Numbered from the stretch's first letter, positions 54,125 to 63,598 are shown. The stretch: 64,000 nucleotides of DNA from Pseudoxanthomonas daejeonensis (GCF_010093205.1 NZ_PDWN01000012.1:1-64000); one strand, 5' to 3'. Notes: generated by a model not told the origin, from the letters alone. Translations and numbers: made by a program.

Positions 54125-54961
54125 ATGAGCGCCGAGGTCGGCCAGTCGCGCTGGCACGCGGTGATGGTCAACGGCGCCTTGCTGGTGCTGGCAATGGTCA
54201 GCCTGGCGCCGCTGCTGTGGATGGTGTCGGTCTCGTTCATGCCGGCCGGCGAGGCCAGCCGCTTCCCGCCACCGCTGCTGCCTTCGGCGACGACGCTGGA
54301 CAATTACCACGAGATGTTCGGCCGCACCGGCATGGCGCGAAATTTCGCCAACAGCGTGCTGGTTTCGGTGGCGATCACCCTGGGTTCGCTGCTGGTCAAT
54401 ACCCTGGCCGGATACGCCTTCGCCAAGCTGCGCTTCGCCGGGCGCGAGCGCATCTTCCAGTTGCTGCTGGCCGCGCTGGTGATTCCCGCGCAGGTGGCGA
54501 TGCTGCCGCTGTTCCTGCTGATGAAGCAGCTGGGACTGGTCAACAGCTATGGCGGGGTGATCGTGCCCGCGCTGGCCGGCGTGTTCGGCATCTTCCTGGT
54601 GCGGCAGTACGCGCGCTCGATCCCGGACGAGCTGCTGGAGGCCGCGCGCATCGACGGGGCAGGGGAGTGGCGGATCTTCTTCCAGATCGTGCTGCCGATG
54701 CTCAAGCCGGTGCTGGTGACGTTGGCGATCTTCACCTTCATGGCGGCTTGGAACGACTTCATGTGGCCGCTGATCGTGCTGACCGACCAGGAGCACTACA
54801 CGTTGCCGGTGGCGCTGGCCTCGTTGTCGCGCGAACACATCATGGACGTGGAGATGATGATGGCCGGCGCGGTGGTCACGGTACTGCCGGTGCTGTTGCT
54901 GTTCCTGCTGCTGCAGCGCTATTACATCCAGGGGTTGCTGCTGGGAAGCGTCAAGGGATGA
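54125..54961 (+). CDS. ABC sugar transporter permease (MalG/UgpE type)
   Basis: A 278-residue six-helix permease with EAA loop EAARIDGAGEWRIFFQIVLP and FTFMAAWNDFMWPLIVL typical of MalG-type CUT1 subunits. It follows the MalF-type gene by 22 nt. No ATPase gene accompanies the pair in this window, so a shared MsmX/UgpC-type ATPase encoded elsewhere is likely. Confidence 0.94.
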   Translation: MSAEVGQSRWHAVMVNGALLVLAMVSLAPLLWMVSVSFMPAGEASRFPPPLLPSATTLDNYHEMFGRTGMARNFANSVLVSVAITLGSLLVNTLAGYAFAKLRFAGRERIFQLLLAALVIPAQVAMLPLFLLMKQLGLVNSYGGVIVPALAGVFGIFLVRQYARSIPDELLEAARIDGAGEWRIFFQIVLPMLKPVLVTLAIFTFMAAWNDFMWPLIVLTDQEHYTLPVALASLSREHIMDVEMMMAGAVVTVLPVLLLFLLLQRYYIQGLLLGSVKG

Positions 54962-54971
54962 GGGGTTGCTG

Positions 54972-57900
54972 ATGCCGGGTGTGCTGTCGGGTTGGAATCT
55001 GCGTGCGGTGTCTTGCATCGCCGTGGCACTTCTATCGCTGGATGCGGCGCCAGCGGGCGCGCAGGTGCGGGTGCTGGACGCATTCGAGGACGCCGCGCCA
55101 TGGCGCGTGGTCACTTCCAACCAGGTCAGCGGCAGCCTGCGCGAGGTGGAGGGCGTGGAGGGCAAGGCCCTGTGCCTTGACTACGACTTCAACGGCGTGT
55201 CCGGCTACGCGGGGATCCAGCGCGACCTGCCGCTGGAGTTCCCGGCTAACTACCGGTTCGCCTTCCAGCTTCGCGGCGAGTCTCCGGCCAACGACCTCCA
55301 GTTCAAGCTGGTCGACGCCAGCGGCGACAACGTGTGGTGGGTGAACCGGCCGAAGTTCGCGTTCCCTGACGAATGGACCGGAATCGTGTACCGCCAGCGC
55401 CACATTTCCAAGGCATGGGGCCCTGATCCGGACAAGGTCCTGCGGCGCAGCGCGAAGATCGAATTCACCATCTACAACAACGCCGGCGGCGCCGGCTCGG
55501 TCTGCTTCGACGAACTGACGTTCGAGCCGCTGCCCATCGATCCTCCGACGCCACCCACTGCAGTGTCGGCCCAGGCAACGACGTCGCCGGAAACCGCGGC
55601 GCTTGCGATCGACGGCGACCTGGTCACGGCCTGGCAGGCGCGCGGTAAGCAGCGGCTGGTGCTGGACCTGGGCCAGGTGCGGGAATTCGGCGGCATGCGC
55701 CTGCACTGGTCCGCGGCCGACAAGCGCGCGGCACGGTATGTCGTGTCGCTGGAAGATGCGCACGGCAGCTGGAGGGAAGTGCGCCGCGTGGACCAGGGGC
55801 GCGGCGAAACCGACTGGCTCGCGCTGCCGGAGGCCGAGTCGCAACGTATCGCACTGGATTTCGAGGGGCGGCGCTATGCGTTGGCAGAAGCACAGGTGCA
55901 GCCGCTGGAATTTTCCTCGCATCCGAACGAATTCATCAAGGCCGTCGCGGCCGACCTTCCACGTGGCTGGCTGCCGCGCGGCTTCAGTGGCGAGCAGCCC
56001 TACTGGACCATCCTCGGCATCGACGGCGGCCACGAACAGGGGTTGATCGGCGAGGACGGTGCGGTGGAGGTCGCGCGTGGCGGCTTCAGCATCGAACCGT
56101 TCCTGCTCGAAGGCGGCCAGCTGCGCAGCTGGGCGGACGTTCACGTGGTGCAGGGCCTGCGCCCCGGTGGAATGCCGATGCCGAACGTGACCTGGCGATC
56201 GAAGAATGCGGGCGGTGCGCAGGATGACCTGCTGGAGGTGCTCGCCTTCGCCCAGGGCACGCCGGGCGATTCGCAGCTGGTGACGCGTTACCGCCTGACC
56301 AACCCGCATGACCGGCCACGCGAGGTCACCCTCACGCTCGCCGTGCGGCCGCTGCAGGTCAATCCGCCCAGCCAGTTCCTCAATACCGTCGGCGGCGTGA
56401 GCCGGATCGAGCGGCTGGCGCTGGCGGGCGGCCAGGTGGTCGTGGATGGCAGGCCGCGCGTGTTCGCCAGCGCGAAGCCGGATGCGGCGTTCGCCACGCC
56501 CTTCGATGCCGGACTGGAGGTGATGCGCCTGGCGGATGGCGATGTTCCGGCGACGGCCGAGGTCGAGGATCCGACCGGGCTGGCCTCGGGCATGCTGCTG
56601 TACCACTGGCGCCTGGCGCCGGGCGAGACCCGCGAGGTGGCGCTGGTCGCACCACTCGACGGTCCGGCGCGGATGCCGGATGGGTTCGATTTGGCGGCGT
56701 CCGTCCAGCGTGCCGAAGGGCATTGGCGGGACCTGCTCGGCCAGGTCCGGCTGCGCCTGCCGCCGCAGGGACAGGCGTTCGCCGACACCGTGCACACCGC
56801 GTTGGCGCACATGCTGGTCTCCCGCATCGGTCCGAGGCTGCAGCCCGGCACGCGTTCGTATTCGCGCAGCTGGATCCGCGATGGCGCGATGATTTCCGAA
56901 GGCCTGCTGCGGCTTGGGCGGCCGGAAGTCGTGCGCGACTACCTGGAGTGGTACGCGCCGTACCAGTTCGACAATGGCAAGGTTCCGTGCTGCGTGGACG
57001 ACCGCGGCAGCGACCCGGTACCCGAGAACGACAGCCACGGCGAACTGATCTTCAACATCGCCGAGTACTGGCGCTACACCGGCGACCGCGCGTTCCTGGA
57101 GAAGATGTGGCCGCATGTCGCCGGCGCGTTCGACTACATGGAACAGCTGCGCGCCAGCGAGCGCACCGACGCGAACCGCAGGCTGGACCCGGCGTTCTAC
57201 GGAATGATGCCGGCATCCATCAGCCACGAAGGCTACTCGGCCAAGCCGATGCACTCGTACTGGGACAACTTCTGGGCCCTGCGCGGCTACAAGGATGCGG
57301 TGGAGATCGCGCGGGCGCTGGGCAGGGACGACGAGGCGAAGCGGATGGCCAGGGCGCGCGACCAGTTCCGCGCGGACCTGGCAGCATCGCTGCGCGCGGC
57401 GACCACGCGCCACGGCATCGACTACCTGCCCGGTGCCGCCGAGCTGGGCGACTTCGACCCGACCTCGACCACGATCGCGCTGGCGCCGGGCGGCGAGCAG
57501 GACTGGCTGCCGCGCGACCTGCTTGAGAACACGTTCGAGCGTTACTGGCACGAGTTCGTCCAGCGCCGCGACGGCCAGCGCGAGTGGAAGGACTACACGC
57601 CGTACGAGTGGCGCAACGTGGCCGCGTTCGTACGCCTGGGTTGGCGCGAGCGCGCCTGGGAGGCGACCGGGTACTTCTTCCGGGACCGTGCCCCGGTCGA
57701 ATGGAACCAGTGGGCCGAGGTGGTCTCGCGCACCCCGCGCACGCCGTTCTTCGTCGGCGACCTGCCGCATGCCTGGGTGGCGTCGGACTTCCTGCGCTCG
57801 GCGCTGGACATGTTCGCCTACAGCCGCGAGCGCGACGACAGCCTCGTGCTGGCGGCGGGCGTACCGGTGGACTGGCTGGACGGCGAGGGGATCGCGATCG

Positions 57901-58133
57901 AAGGCCTGTATACGCCCCATGGCCGCCTCGGCTACACGCTGCGCCATGCCGACGGAGAACTGCGGCTGGACCTGGCCGCGGACGCGGGCCTGCCGCCCGG
58001 CGGCCTGGTGCTGCCCTGGCCGTATGCGGGAACGCCGGGAGCGACCACCATCGATGGATCGGCGACGCAGTGGCAGGACGGCGAGTTGCGAATCACCCGA
58101 CCTGGCGCGCGGGTGCGCATCGCGATGCCCTGA
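54972..58133 (+). CDS. Large multidomain glycoside hydrolase with (alpha/alpha)6 barrel and discoidin domain
   Basis: A 1053-residue secreted protein (signal about 1-30, ending PAGAQ). Residues 31-190 look like a beta-sandwich carbohydrate-binding module (VLDAFEDAAPWRVVTSNQVS). About 200-305 is an F5/8-type C (discoidin/CBM32) domain (LVTAWQARGKQRLVLDLGQV). A beta-rich linker domain follows, and about 600-960 is an (alpha/alpha)6 barrel (RSYSRSWIRDGAMISEGLLR, HGELIFNIAEYWRYTGDRAF, VEWNQWAEVVSRTPRTPFFV). I cannot place it in a defined GH family. GAGGGG lies 6 nt before the ATG. By context it finishes glucan breakdown in the periplasm. Confidence 0.8.
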   Translation: MPGVLSGWNLRAVSCIAVALLSLDAAPAGAQVRVLDAFEDAAPWRVVTSNQVSGSLREVEGVEGKALCLDYDFNGVSGYAGIQRDLPLEFPANYRFAFQLRGESPANDLQFKLVDASGDNVWWVNRPKFAFPDEWTGIVYRQRHISKAWGPDPDKVLRRSAKIEFTIYNNAGGAGSVCFDELTFEPLPIDPPTPPTAVSAQATTSPETAALAIDGDLVTAWQARGKQRLVLDLGQVREFGGMRLHWSAADKRAARYVVSLEDAHGSWREVRRVDQGRGETDWLALPEAESQRIALDFEGRRYALAEAQVQPLEFSSHPNEFIKAVAADLPRGWLPRGFSGEQPYWTILGIDGGHEQGLIGEDGAVEVARGGFSIEPFLLEGGQLRSWADVHVVQGLRPGGMPMPNVTWRSKNAGGAQDDLLEVLAFAQGTPGDSQLVTRYRLTNPHDRPREVTLTLAVRPLQVNPPSQFLNTVGGVSRIERLALAGGQVVVDGRPRVFASAKPDAAFATPFDAGLEVMRLADGDVPATAEVEDPTGLASGMLLYHWRLAPGETREVALVAPLDGPARMPDGFDLAASVQRAEGHWRDLLGQVRLRLPPQGQAFADTVHTALAHMLVSRIGPRLQPGTRSYSRSWIRDGAMISEGLLRLGRPEVVRDYLEWYAPYQFDNGKVPCCVDDRGSDPVPENDSHGELIFNIAEYWRYTGDRAFLEKMWPHVAGAFDYMEQLRASERTDANRRLDPAFYGMMPASISHEGYSAKPMHSYWDNFWALRGYKDAVEIARALGRDDEAKRMARARDQFRADLAASLRAATTRHGIDYLPGAAELGDFDPTSTTIALAPGGEQDWLPRDLLENTFERYWHEFVQRRDGQREWKDYTPYEWRNVAAFVRLGWRERAWEATGYFFRDRAPVEWNQWAEVVSRTPRTPFFVGDLPHAWVASDFLRSALDMFAYSRERDDSLVLAAGVPVDWLDGEGIAIEGLYTPHGRLGYTLRHADGELRLDLAADAGLPPGGLVLPWPYAGTPGATTIDGSATQWQDGELRITRPGARVRIAMP

Positions 58134-58186
58134 GAGCCGGGCGCAGACGCGAGCCCACAACCTGGGATCACTGGCGGAGACCTGCC

Positions 58187-58867
58187 ATGTCGCGCAGCAC
58201 TGTTCCCTTATGGATCTTTCCGCTGGCCATCGCGCTGGTGATGCTGGCGTCCGCGCACCTGGCCTGGTGGCTGTCGCTGCGGGCCGGCTACATCGAGCCC
58301 TGCAACCCGTACTGGGACGGCTGCACCTCGATCAGTCGCGCCGCCCGGCATGGGTTGGGAAACCACCTGTTCCGCCTGATGATGCTTCCCTGCGCATTGC
58401 TGGTGGCGATCCACTGGTGGCTGGCTGGGCGCTGGCTCGGCGCGGGTCGCAAGCCGGCACGCGCCTTTGCCGTGCTCGGAATGGCCTGCGCGGTGGCGCT
58501 GGGTGTGTACGCGACCTTCCTGGGCACCGAGGGCGCCGCCTATGGCTTCCTGCGCCGGTATGGCATCACTGTGTTCTTCGGCTGCGGTTTCCTGGCCCAG
58601 CTGGTGTTCCTGCGGCGATGGAATGGCGATACGACGACGGGCGCAGCGCGGCCGCAGTGGCGGATGATGGCCGCGGTCTGCGTGGCGATGCTGCTGCTGG
58701 GCGTCGGCAACGTGCTCGGAGATGCGTTGCTGCAGGACCGTGCACGCCAGGACCGGCTGGAGAACGCGCTGGAATGGCAGCTGGGCCTGCTGTTGGCCAC
58801 CTGGTATCTGCTGCAGGCGTGGTGCTGGCGTCACGAGCGCCTGCATCTTTCCTTCAATGATCCGTAG
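58187..58867 (+). CDS. Six-span membrane protein, possibly Frag1/DRAM-like
   Basis: A 226-residue membrane protein with about six hydrophobic helices. The first is followed by a Cys-bearing periplasmic loop (GYIEPCNPYWDGCTSISRAA), resembling the Frag1/DRAM/Sfk1 pattern. Function is unknown. The ATG at 58187 lies 53 nt after the large hydrolase gene on the same strand, so it may be the last gene of the glucan block. Its stop codon overlaps the start of a REP pair (GTAGAACGC...). Confidence 0.65.
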   Translation: MSRSTVPLWIFPLAIALVMLASAHLAWWLSLRAGYIEPCNPYWDGCTSISRAARHGLGNHLFRLMMLPCALLVAIHWWLAGRWLGAGRKPARAFAVLGMACAVALGVYATFLGTEGAAYGFLRRYGITVFFGCGFLAQLVFLRRWNGDTTTGAARPQWRMMAAVCVAMLLLGVGNVLGDALLQDRARQDRLENALEWQLGLLLATWYLLQAWCWRHERLHLSFNDP

Positions 58868-58955
58868 AACGCGGCTTGCCCCGCTGCTGCGGCCTGCGAA
58901 TTCGACGCGACGCCGCGTAAACGGGGCGACGGAAGCAGGGCAAGCCCTGCTCTAC
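58863..58955. repeat. Inverted REP pair (REPIN-like)
   Basis: Two REPs of the GTAGAGCGGGGC type face each other: GTAGAACGCGGCTTGCCCCG at the left and AGCAGGGCAAGCCCTGCTC with TAC at the right end, each internally palindromic. It lies between the convergent glucan locus and Entner-Doudoroff operon. A related copy lies at 59781-59812. No RAYT transposase is in this window. Confidence 0.75.
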
Positions 58956-59021
58956 AAATCCATCGTGCGACGGCAGCGGGGCTGGCTCCACTCTACGTAC
59001 AGCCAAGCGGCGGTGCATGGG

Positions 59022-59681
59022 TCAGCGGGCGCGCACACCTGCCACGATCGCCGCGGCCTTCGCCGCACTGGCCTCGACCTTGTCCCACTCGCCGGCCTTG
59101 AGCCAGTTCTTCGGCACCATCCACGAGCCGCCAATACAGACCACGTTGGGCTGCGAGAGGAAGTCGGCCGCAGTGTCTTCGGTGATGCCGCCGGTAGGGC
59201 AGATCTTCAGGTCGGCCATCGGGCCGGCCAGGCCCTTGAGCATGGCCAGGCCGCCGACCGCGGTGGCGGGGAACAGCTTGCACACGCGGAAACCGCGTGC
59301 CATCAGCGACAGGAACTCGGTCGGGGTGGCGCCGCCGGGGACCACCGGGATCGGCGCCTTGGCCAGTGCGTCGGCCAGCTCCGGCGGAGTGCCCGGGGTG
59401 ACCAGGAAATCCGCACCGAGTTCGATGCACTTCTGCATCTGCTCGATGGTCAGCACCGTACCCATGCCCACCGCGATGCCGGGCAGCTCCTTCTTCAGCG
59501 CGACCAGCGCGTCCAGCGCGGCCGGCGTGCGCAGGGTCAGCTCGATCGCGGTCAGTCCGCCCTTGAGCAGCGCCGCGGACAGCTTGCGCGCTTCGTCCAC
59601 GCTGTCGGCGGTGACCACCGGCAGGATGCCGGACTTGCGCAACAGCTGTTCGGCCTGGGCCTGGGTGGCGGCGATGCTCAT
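59022..59681 (-). CDS. eda: 2-keto-3-deoxy-6-phosphogluconate aldolase
   Basis: A 219-residue class I aldolase that splits KDPG to pyruvate and glyceraldehyde-3-phosphate. The Schiff-base lysine is K135 in FRVCKLFPAT; E47 and R51 lie in AIELTLRT. Length and motifs match Eda. It is the last gene of the Entner-Doudoroff cluster, 175 nt after edd, the gap holding a REP. Confidence 0.96.
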   Translation of the reverse strand: MSIAATQAQAEQLLRKSGILPVVTADSVDEARKLSAALLKGGLTAIELTLRTPAALDALVALKKELPGIAVGMGTVLTIEQMQKCIELGADFLVTPGTPPELADALAKAPIPVVPGGATPTEFLSLMARGFRVCKLFPATAVGGLAMLKGLAGPMADLKICPTGGITEDTAADFLSQPNVVCIGGSWMVPKNWLKAGEWDKVEASAAKAAAIVAGVRAR

Positions 59682-59780
59682 GGGGTGCGTATTCCGTGCG
59701 TATTCGTGCGGACGCCGATTCTAACCGAGGCCCCGGGCATCCACGCTTCGGTTGCAGTTGCATCCAATGGGTTAGGCCAT

Positions 59781-59812
59781 GGCGTAGAGCGGGGCAAGCC
59801 CGGCGCTACGCC
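59781..59812. repeat. Single REP between edd and eda
   Basis: GGCGTAG at the left pairs with CTACGCC at the right, and GGGC/GCCC pairs inside around AA. It is the same family as 58863-58955 and 24892-24914. In the edd-eda transcript it would form a hairpin that could shield edd mRNA and set the edd:eda ratio. Confidence 0.75.
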
Positions 59813-59856
59813 ACCCGGTATTGGTGCCGCGTGGCCCGCGTGATGCCACCGCGGGC

Positions 59857-61770
59857 TCAGGCGTCCTTGGCCTCGTGTGGTGCGAGCGCGGCTTCGGCGT
59901 CGCAGCCCAGTTCGTACTCGGCGTCGTAATCCCAGGCACCACCGTCGTGTGCCGGCGGGCCGCAGGAAATCGACAAAGCACCCTGGTCGGCAGGCCCGAC
60001 CAGCGCCCGGCTGTTGGCGAACAGGTTGCGACCCATGTCGTGCAGCGCAGGGCTGGTGTTGGCAGCCACCTCGCGTGCGTTGAACTCGGCCGCGTCGACC
60101 AGGATCTGCAGCGTGCCGGCCTCGCTGTCCAGGCGCACGAGGTCGCCGTCGCGGACCTTGCCGATCGCGCCACCGCGCGCCGCTTCCGGGGTGACGTGGA
60201 TCGCCGCCGGGATCTTGCCCGAGGCACCGGACAGGCGGCCGTCGGTGACCAGCGCGACCTTGCGGCCCTGGTTCTGCAGCATGCCCAGCAACGGCGCCAG
60301 CGAGTGCAGTTCCGGCATGCCATTCGCGCGCGGGCCCTGGTACGTCACCACGGCGACGAAGTCGCGGGGCAGCACGCCGGCGGCATGCAGCTTGTTGAGC
60401 TTCTGCGGCGCATCGACCACCACCGCCTGCGCCTCGACGTAGCGGTGCTCGGGCTTCACCGCGGAAAGCTTGATCAGGCCGCGCCCGATATTGCCGCGCA
60501 GCAGGCGCAGCCCACCCTGCGCTTCGAACGGCTCGGCCACGGTGCGCACCACCGATGCGTCGGCGGAGAGCGCCGCGGCAGGCGCCGAGGACAGCGTGCC
60601 GCCGTCAAGGCGCGGCTCGCGGGTGAAGGCGCGCATGCCCTCGGGCACGACGGTCACCAGGTCATGCATCAGGCCCGCGTCGAGCAGTTCGCGGAACACG
60701 AAGGGCACGCCGCCGGCGGCCTGGAAGCGGTTCACGTCGGCCTCGCCATTGGGATAGACGCGCGCCAGCAGCGGCACGACCTGCGAGATCTCGTCCATGT
60801 CATCCCAGGTGAGGACGACTCCGGCGGCGCGTGCGACCGCGATCCAGTGGATGGTGTGGTTGGTCGAACCGCCGGTGGCCATCAGCGCGACCACCGCGTT
60901 GACGATCGCGCGTTCGTCAATCAGCCGGCCCAGCGGCCGGTAGTCGTCGCCCAATGCGCTCATCGCCAGTACGCGGCGTACCGCTTCATCGTCCAAAGCC
61001 TCGCGCAGCGGCGTGCCCGGATTGATGAACGAACTGCCCGGCAGCTGGACGCCCATCGCCTCCAGCAGGACCTGGTTGGAATTGGCGGTGCCGTAGAAGG
61101 TGCAGGTACCGGGCGCGTGGTAGGACTGCGCCTCGACCTCGAGCAGCTCCTCGCGCGAGGCTTCGCCGGCGGCGTAGCGCTCGCGTACTTCGGCCTTCTT
61201 CTTGTTCGGGATGCCCGCCGGCATCGGCCCGGCTGGCACGAACAGCGCCGGCAGGTGGCCGAACGCGAGCGCGCCGATCAGCAGGCCCGGCACGATCTTG
61301 TCGCAGATGCCCAGGTACAGCGTCGCGTCGAAGGCGTCGTGGCTCAGGCCGATCGCCGCGGCCTGGGCGATGACGTCGCGCGAGAACAGCGACAGCTCCA
61401 TGCCGCCGCGGCCCTGGGTCACGCCATCGCACATCGCCGGCACGCCTCCGGCGACCTGCGCGGTCGCGCCGAGGCTGCGGGCGAGGGCGCGGATGCGCTC
61501 GGGATAGTGCTCGTACGGCTGGTGCGCCGAGAGCATGTCGTTGTACGCGGTGATGATGCCCAGGTTGGGCGTGGCCCCGCCGCGCAGCCGCGACTTGTCG
61601 GTGGTGTCGCAGGCGGCGAACACGTGCGCCAGGTTGGCGCAGCTCAAGGGCTTGCGGTTGGGGCCGTTGCGCACGGCTTCGTCGATGCCCGCCAGGTAGG
61701 CGGCGCGCGAGGCGGCGCTGCGCTTGCGGATGCGCTCGGTGATGGCTTCGATCTTGGGATGCAGGCTCAT
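59857..61770 (-). CDS. edd: Phosphogluconate dehydratase
   Basis: A 637-residue member of the IlvD/Edd family that dehydrates 6-phosphogluconate to KDPG. Iron-sulfur cysteine motifs are visible as PAMCDGVTQG (C114) and LGICDKIVPG (C156). ATGGSTNHTIHW and LVTDGRLSGASGK are family signatures. The ATG at 61770 (MSLHPKIEAI) is used; the longer frame to 61851 has no homology. It is followed by eda. Confidence 0.96.
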   Translation of the reverse strand: MSLHPKIEAITERIRKRSAASRAAYLAGIDEAVRNGPNRKPLSCANLAHVFAACDTTDKSRLRGGATPNLGIITAYNDMLSAHQPYEHYPERIRALARSLGATAQVAGGVPAMCDGVTQGRGGMELSLFSRDVIAQAAAIGLSHDAFDATLYLGICDKIVPGLLIGALAFGHLPALFVPAGPMPAGIPNKKKAEVRERYAAGEASREELLEVEAQSYHAPGTCTFYGTANSNQVLLEAMGVQLPGSSFINPGTPLREALDDEAVRRVLAMSALGDDYRPLGRLIDERAIVNAVVALMATGGSTNHTIHWIAVARAAGVVLTWDDMDEISQVVPLLARVYPNGEADVNRFQAAGGVPFVFRELLDAGLMHDLVTVVPEGMRAFTREPRLDGGTLSSAPAAALSADASVVRTVAEPFEAQGGLRLLRGNIGRGLIKLSAVKPEHRYVEAQAVVVDAPQKLNKLHAAGVLPRDFVAVVTYQGPRANGMPELHSLAPLLGMLQNQGRKVALVTDGRLSGASGKIPAAIHVTPEAARGGAIGKVRDGDLVRLDSEAGTLQILVDAAEFNAREVAANTSPALHDMGRNLFANSRALVGPADQGALSISCGPPAHDGGAWDYDAEYELGCDAEAALAPHEAKDA

Positions 61771-61881
61771 TGGCGTGGGGGCTACCTGAGTCGGGGGGAG
61801 GCGCCTGGCGGAATCATCCAGCGCCATGCTCTTCGTTGAATCCCCGCACATGGACGTGCGGGGTCTTGCGAGGGACTCGCA

Positions 61882-62610
61882 TCAAGCACACCAGTGCACG
61901 CGCATCGGCTCGATCCCGATGCCGATCGCGGCCCGGATCGGCAGTTCGCGGACATCGTCGCCGTCGAGCGCGCGCAGGAATACCTCGCGCTTGGTTTCAC
62001 CGCGCAGCAGCAGCAGCCGGTGGCGGGTGCGCGCCAGTCCGGCAGGCGTCAGGGTGATGCGCAGCGGCCAGTCACCGGCCACCGCGCAGCCGCTGGCATC
62101 CAGCGCCGCGTAGGGCTGGTCGCTCGCGAGCACGCGGTCCAGGTCGATCGAGCCGGGGAACAGCGACGCCGTATGCCCGTCGTTGCCCATGCCCAGCACC
62201 GCCACGCAGGCCTCGTCGGCATGGCGTGCCTCGACGTTTGCGGCATGGACCGACTCGGCCAGGGTCAGGCCTTCCCGGACCAGCGGCTCGAAGCGTCCGA
62301 CTTCGGCGTGGTCGAGCAGGCTCTCGCGGATCAGGCGGGAATTGCTCGCGCTGTCGTGCGGCGAGAGCCAGCGTTCGTCGACCAGGCCGACCGTGATCCT
62401 GGACCAGTCCAGCGGCGCCACCGCCACCTGCGCGTATGCCGGCGCCGGCGTGGTGCCACCGGAGAGCAGCATCCGCGCGCGGCCGCGGATCGCCAGCTCC
62501 ACGGCGAGCATGCGCTCCATGTCGCGGGCGATGCCATGTACCCAGGATTCCGGATCGCGGTGCTCGATCCACTCTATGCGCGAGTCGCGCTTCATCGGTG
62601 CGGGTTTCAT
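61882..62610 (-). CDS. pgl: 6-phosphogluconolactonase
   Basis: A 242-residue DevB/SOL-type lactonase: LLSGGTTPAPAYAQV, VGLVDERWLSPHDSASN and VLGMGNDGHTASLFPGS. It hydrolyses the lactone made by Zwf. The ATG at 62610 overlaps the glk stop (ATGA) and has GGGAGG 4 nt upstream; ATG at 62595 is an alternative. Confidence 0.94.
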   Translation of the reverse strand: MKPAPMKRDSRIEWIEHRDPESWVHGIARDMERMLAVELAIRGRARMLLSGGTTPAPAYAQVAVAPLDWSRITVGLVDERWLSPHDSASNSRLIRESLLDHAEVGRFEPLVREGLTLAESVHAANVEARHADEACVAVLGMGNDGHTASLFPGSIDLDRVLASDQPYAALDASGCAVAGDWPLRITLTPAGLARTRHRLLLLRGETKREVFLRALDGDDVRELPIRAAIGIGIEPMRVHWCA

Positions 62611-63596
62611 TGGGCCTCCCGGCGCAGCAGGTCGACCGCGTAGGCGGCCGCGCCGAGCAGGCCGGCGCGCGGATGCATCACCGCCAGCGACGGGACCCGC
62701 GACATGTTGGGCGAGAACCGGCCCTTGTATTCGAAGCGCTGGCGGAAACCGGAGTGGCGCAGCGAGTCGAGCATCTTGGGCACCAGCCCGCCGGTGAGGA
62801 ACACCCCGTCCCATGCGCCCAGGGTCAGCACCAGGTCGCCGGCGATGGCGCCGAACACCGCGCAGAACACATCGACCGCGCGCATGCCCAGCGCATCGCC
62901 CTGCGCGGCGCGCGCGGTGATGTCCTTGGGCTCGAGCAGGCCCGGGTCGACCCCGGCGATCTCGCACAGCGCGCGGTGGATGTTGACCAGGCCCGGGCCG
63001 CAGATCAGGCGCTCGTTGGACACGCGGCCGAACTGGGCCGACAGGATTTCCAGGATCCGGATCTCCTCCGGCGTGCCCGGCGGGAAGCTGACATGGCCGC
63101 CCTCGGTCTCCAGCGGATAGCAGCGGCCGTCGCGGACCACCAGCCCACCCACGCCCAGGCCGGTGCCCGGGCCGAGCACGGCGTAGGTGCGCGGCTGGTC
63201 CGGTGCGGCCGGGATCCAGCCCGCGCCGCCGATCTGGACCACGTCCTCGGGCCGGTACAGGCTGATCGCCATCGCCTGCGCGGCGAAATCGTTGAGCAGG
63301 TGGACCTGGTCGAAGCCGAGCATCTCGCAGGTCCGGCTGCGCGAGATCACCCAGGGATGGTTGGTGATCCGCGCCTCGTCGCCGTCGACCCGCCCGGCGA
63401 CCGCGAACACGCCGCGGCTGGCGTGCGCGCCGACCTGCTCGAGGTAGTGGCGCGCGGCATCGGCCAGCGACGGGAAATCGGCGACGGCGAACTCGCGCAC
63501 GCTGTCGTCCAGCAAGGGCACCGCGGCGTGCGGGTCGGCCAGGGCGAAGCGGGCGTTGGTCCCGCCGATGTCGGCGATCAGCAGCGTTCCGGACAT
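62607..63596 (-). CDS. glk: Glucokinase (ROK-independent Glk family)
   Basis: A 329-residue glucokinase of the E. coli Glk type: ATP-binding LLIADIGGTNARFALAD (5-21), catalytic Asp in VHLLNDFAAQAM, GPGTGLGVG, and LETEGGHVSFPP. It phosphorylates glucose at the entry of the Entner-Doudoroff pathway. It starts 2 nt after the zwf stop and overlaps pgl by 4 nt. Confidence 0.95.
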   Translation of the reverse strand: MSGTLLIADIGGTNARFALADPHAAVPLLDDSVREFAVADFPSLADAARHYLEQVGAHASRGVFAVAGRVDGDEARITNHPWVISRSRTCEMLGFDQVHLLNDFAAQAMAISLYRPEDVVQIGGAGWIPAAPDQPRTYAVLGPGTGLGVGGLVVRDGRCYPLETEGGHVSFPPGTPEEIRILEILSAQFGRVSNERLICGPGLVNIHRALCEIAGVDPGLLEPKDITARAAQGDALGMRAVDVFCAVFGAIAGDLVLTLGAWDGVFLTGGLVPKMLDSLRHSGFRQRFEYKGRFSPNMSRVPSLAVMHPRAGLLGAAAYAVDLLRREAQ

Positions 63597-63598
63597 GC

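Noticed and set aside
55032-58160. Minus-strand open frame of about 1042 codons
   Set aside because: Antisense shadow of the large glycoside hydrolase, whose signal peptide and domains are clear.
61830-61870. Hairpin CCCGCAC/GTGCGGG between edd and pgl considered as a terminator
   Set aside because: No T-tract on the transcribed strand; could be a processing or stabilising hairpin but evidence is thin.
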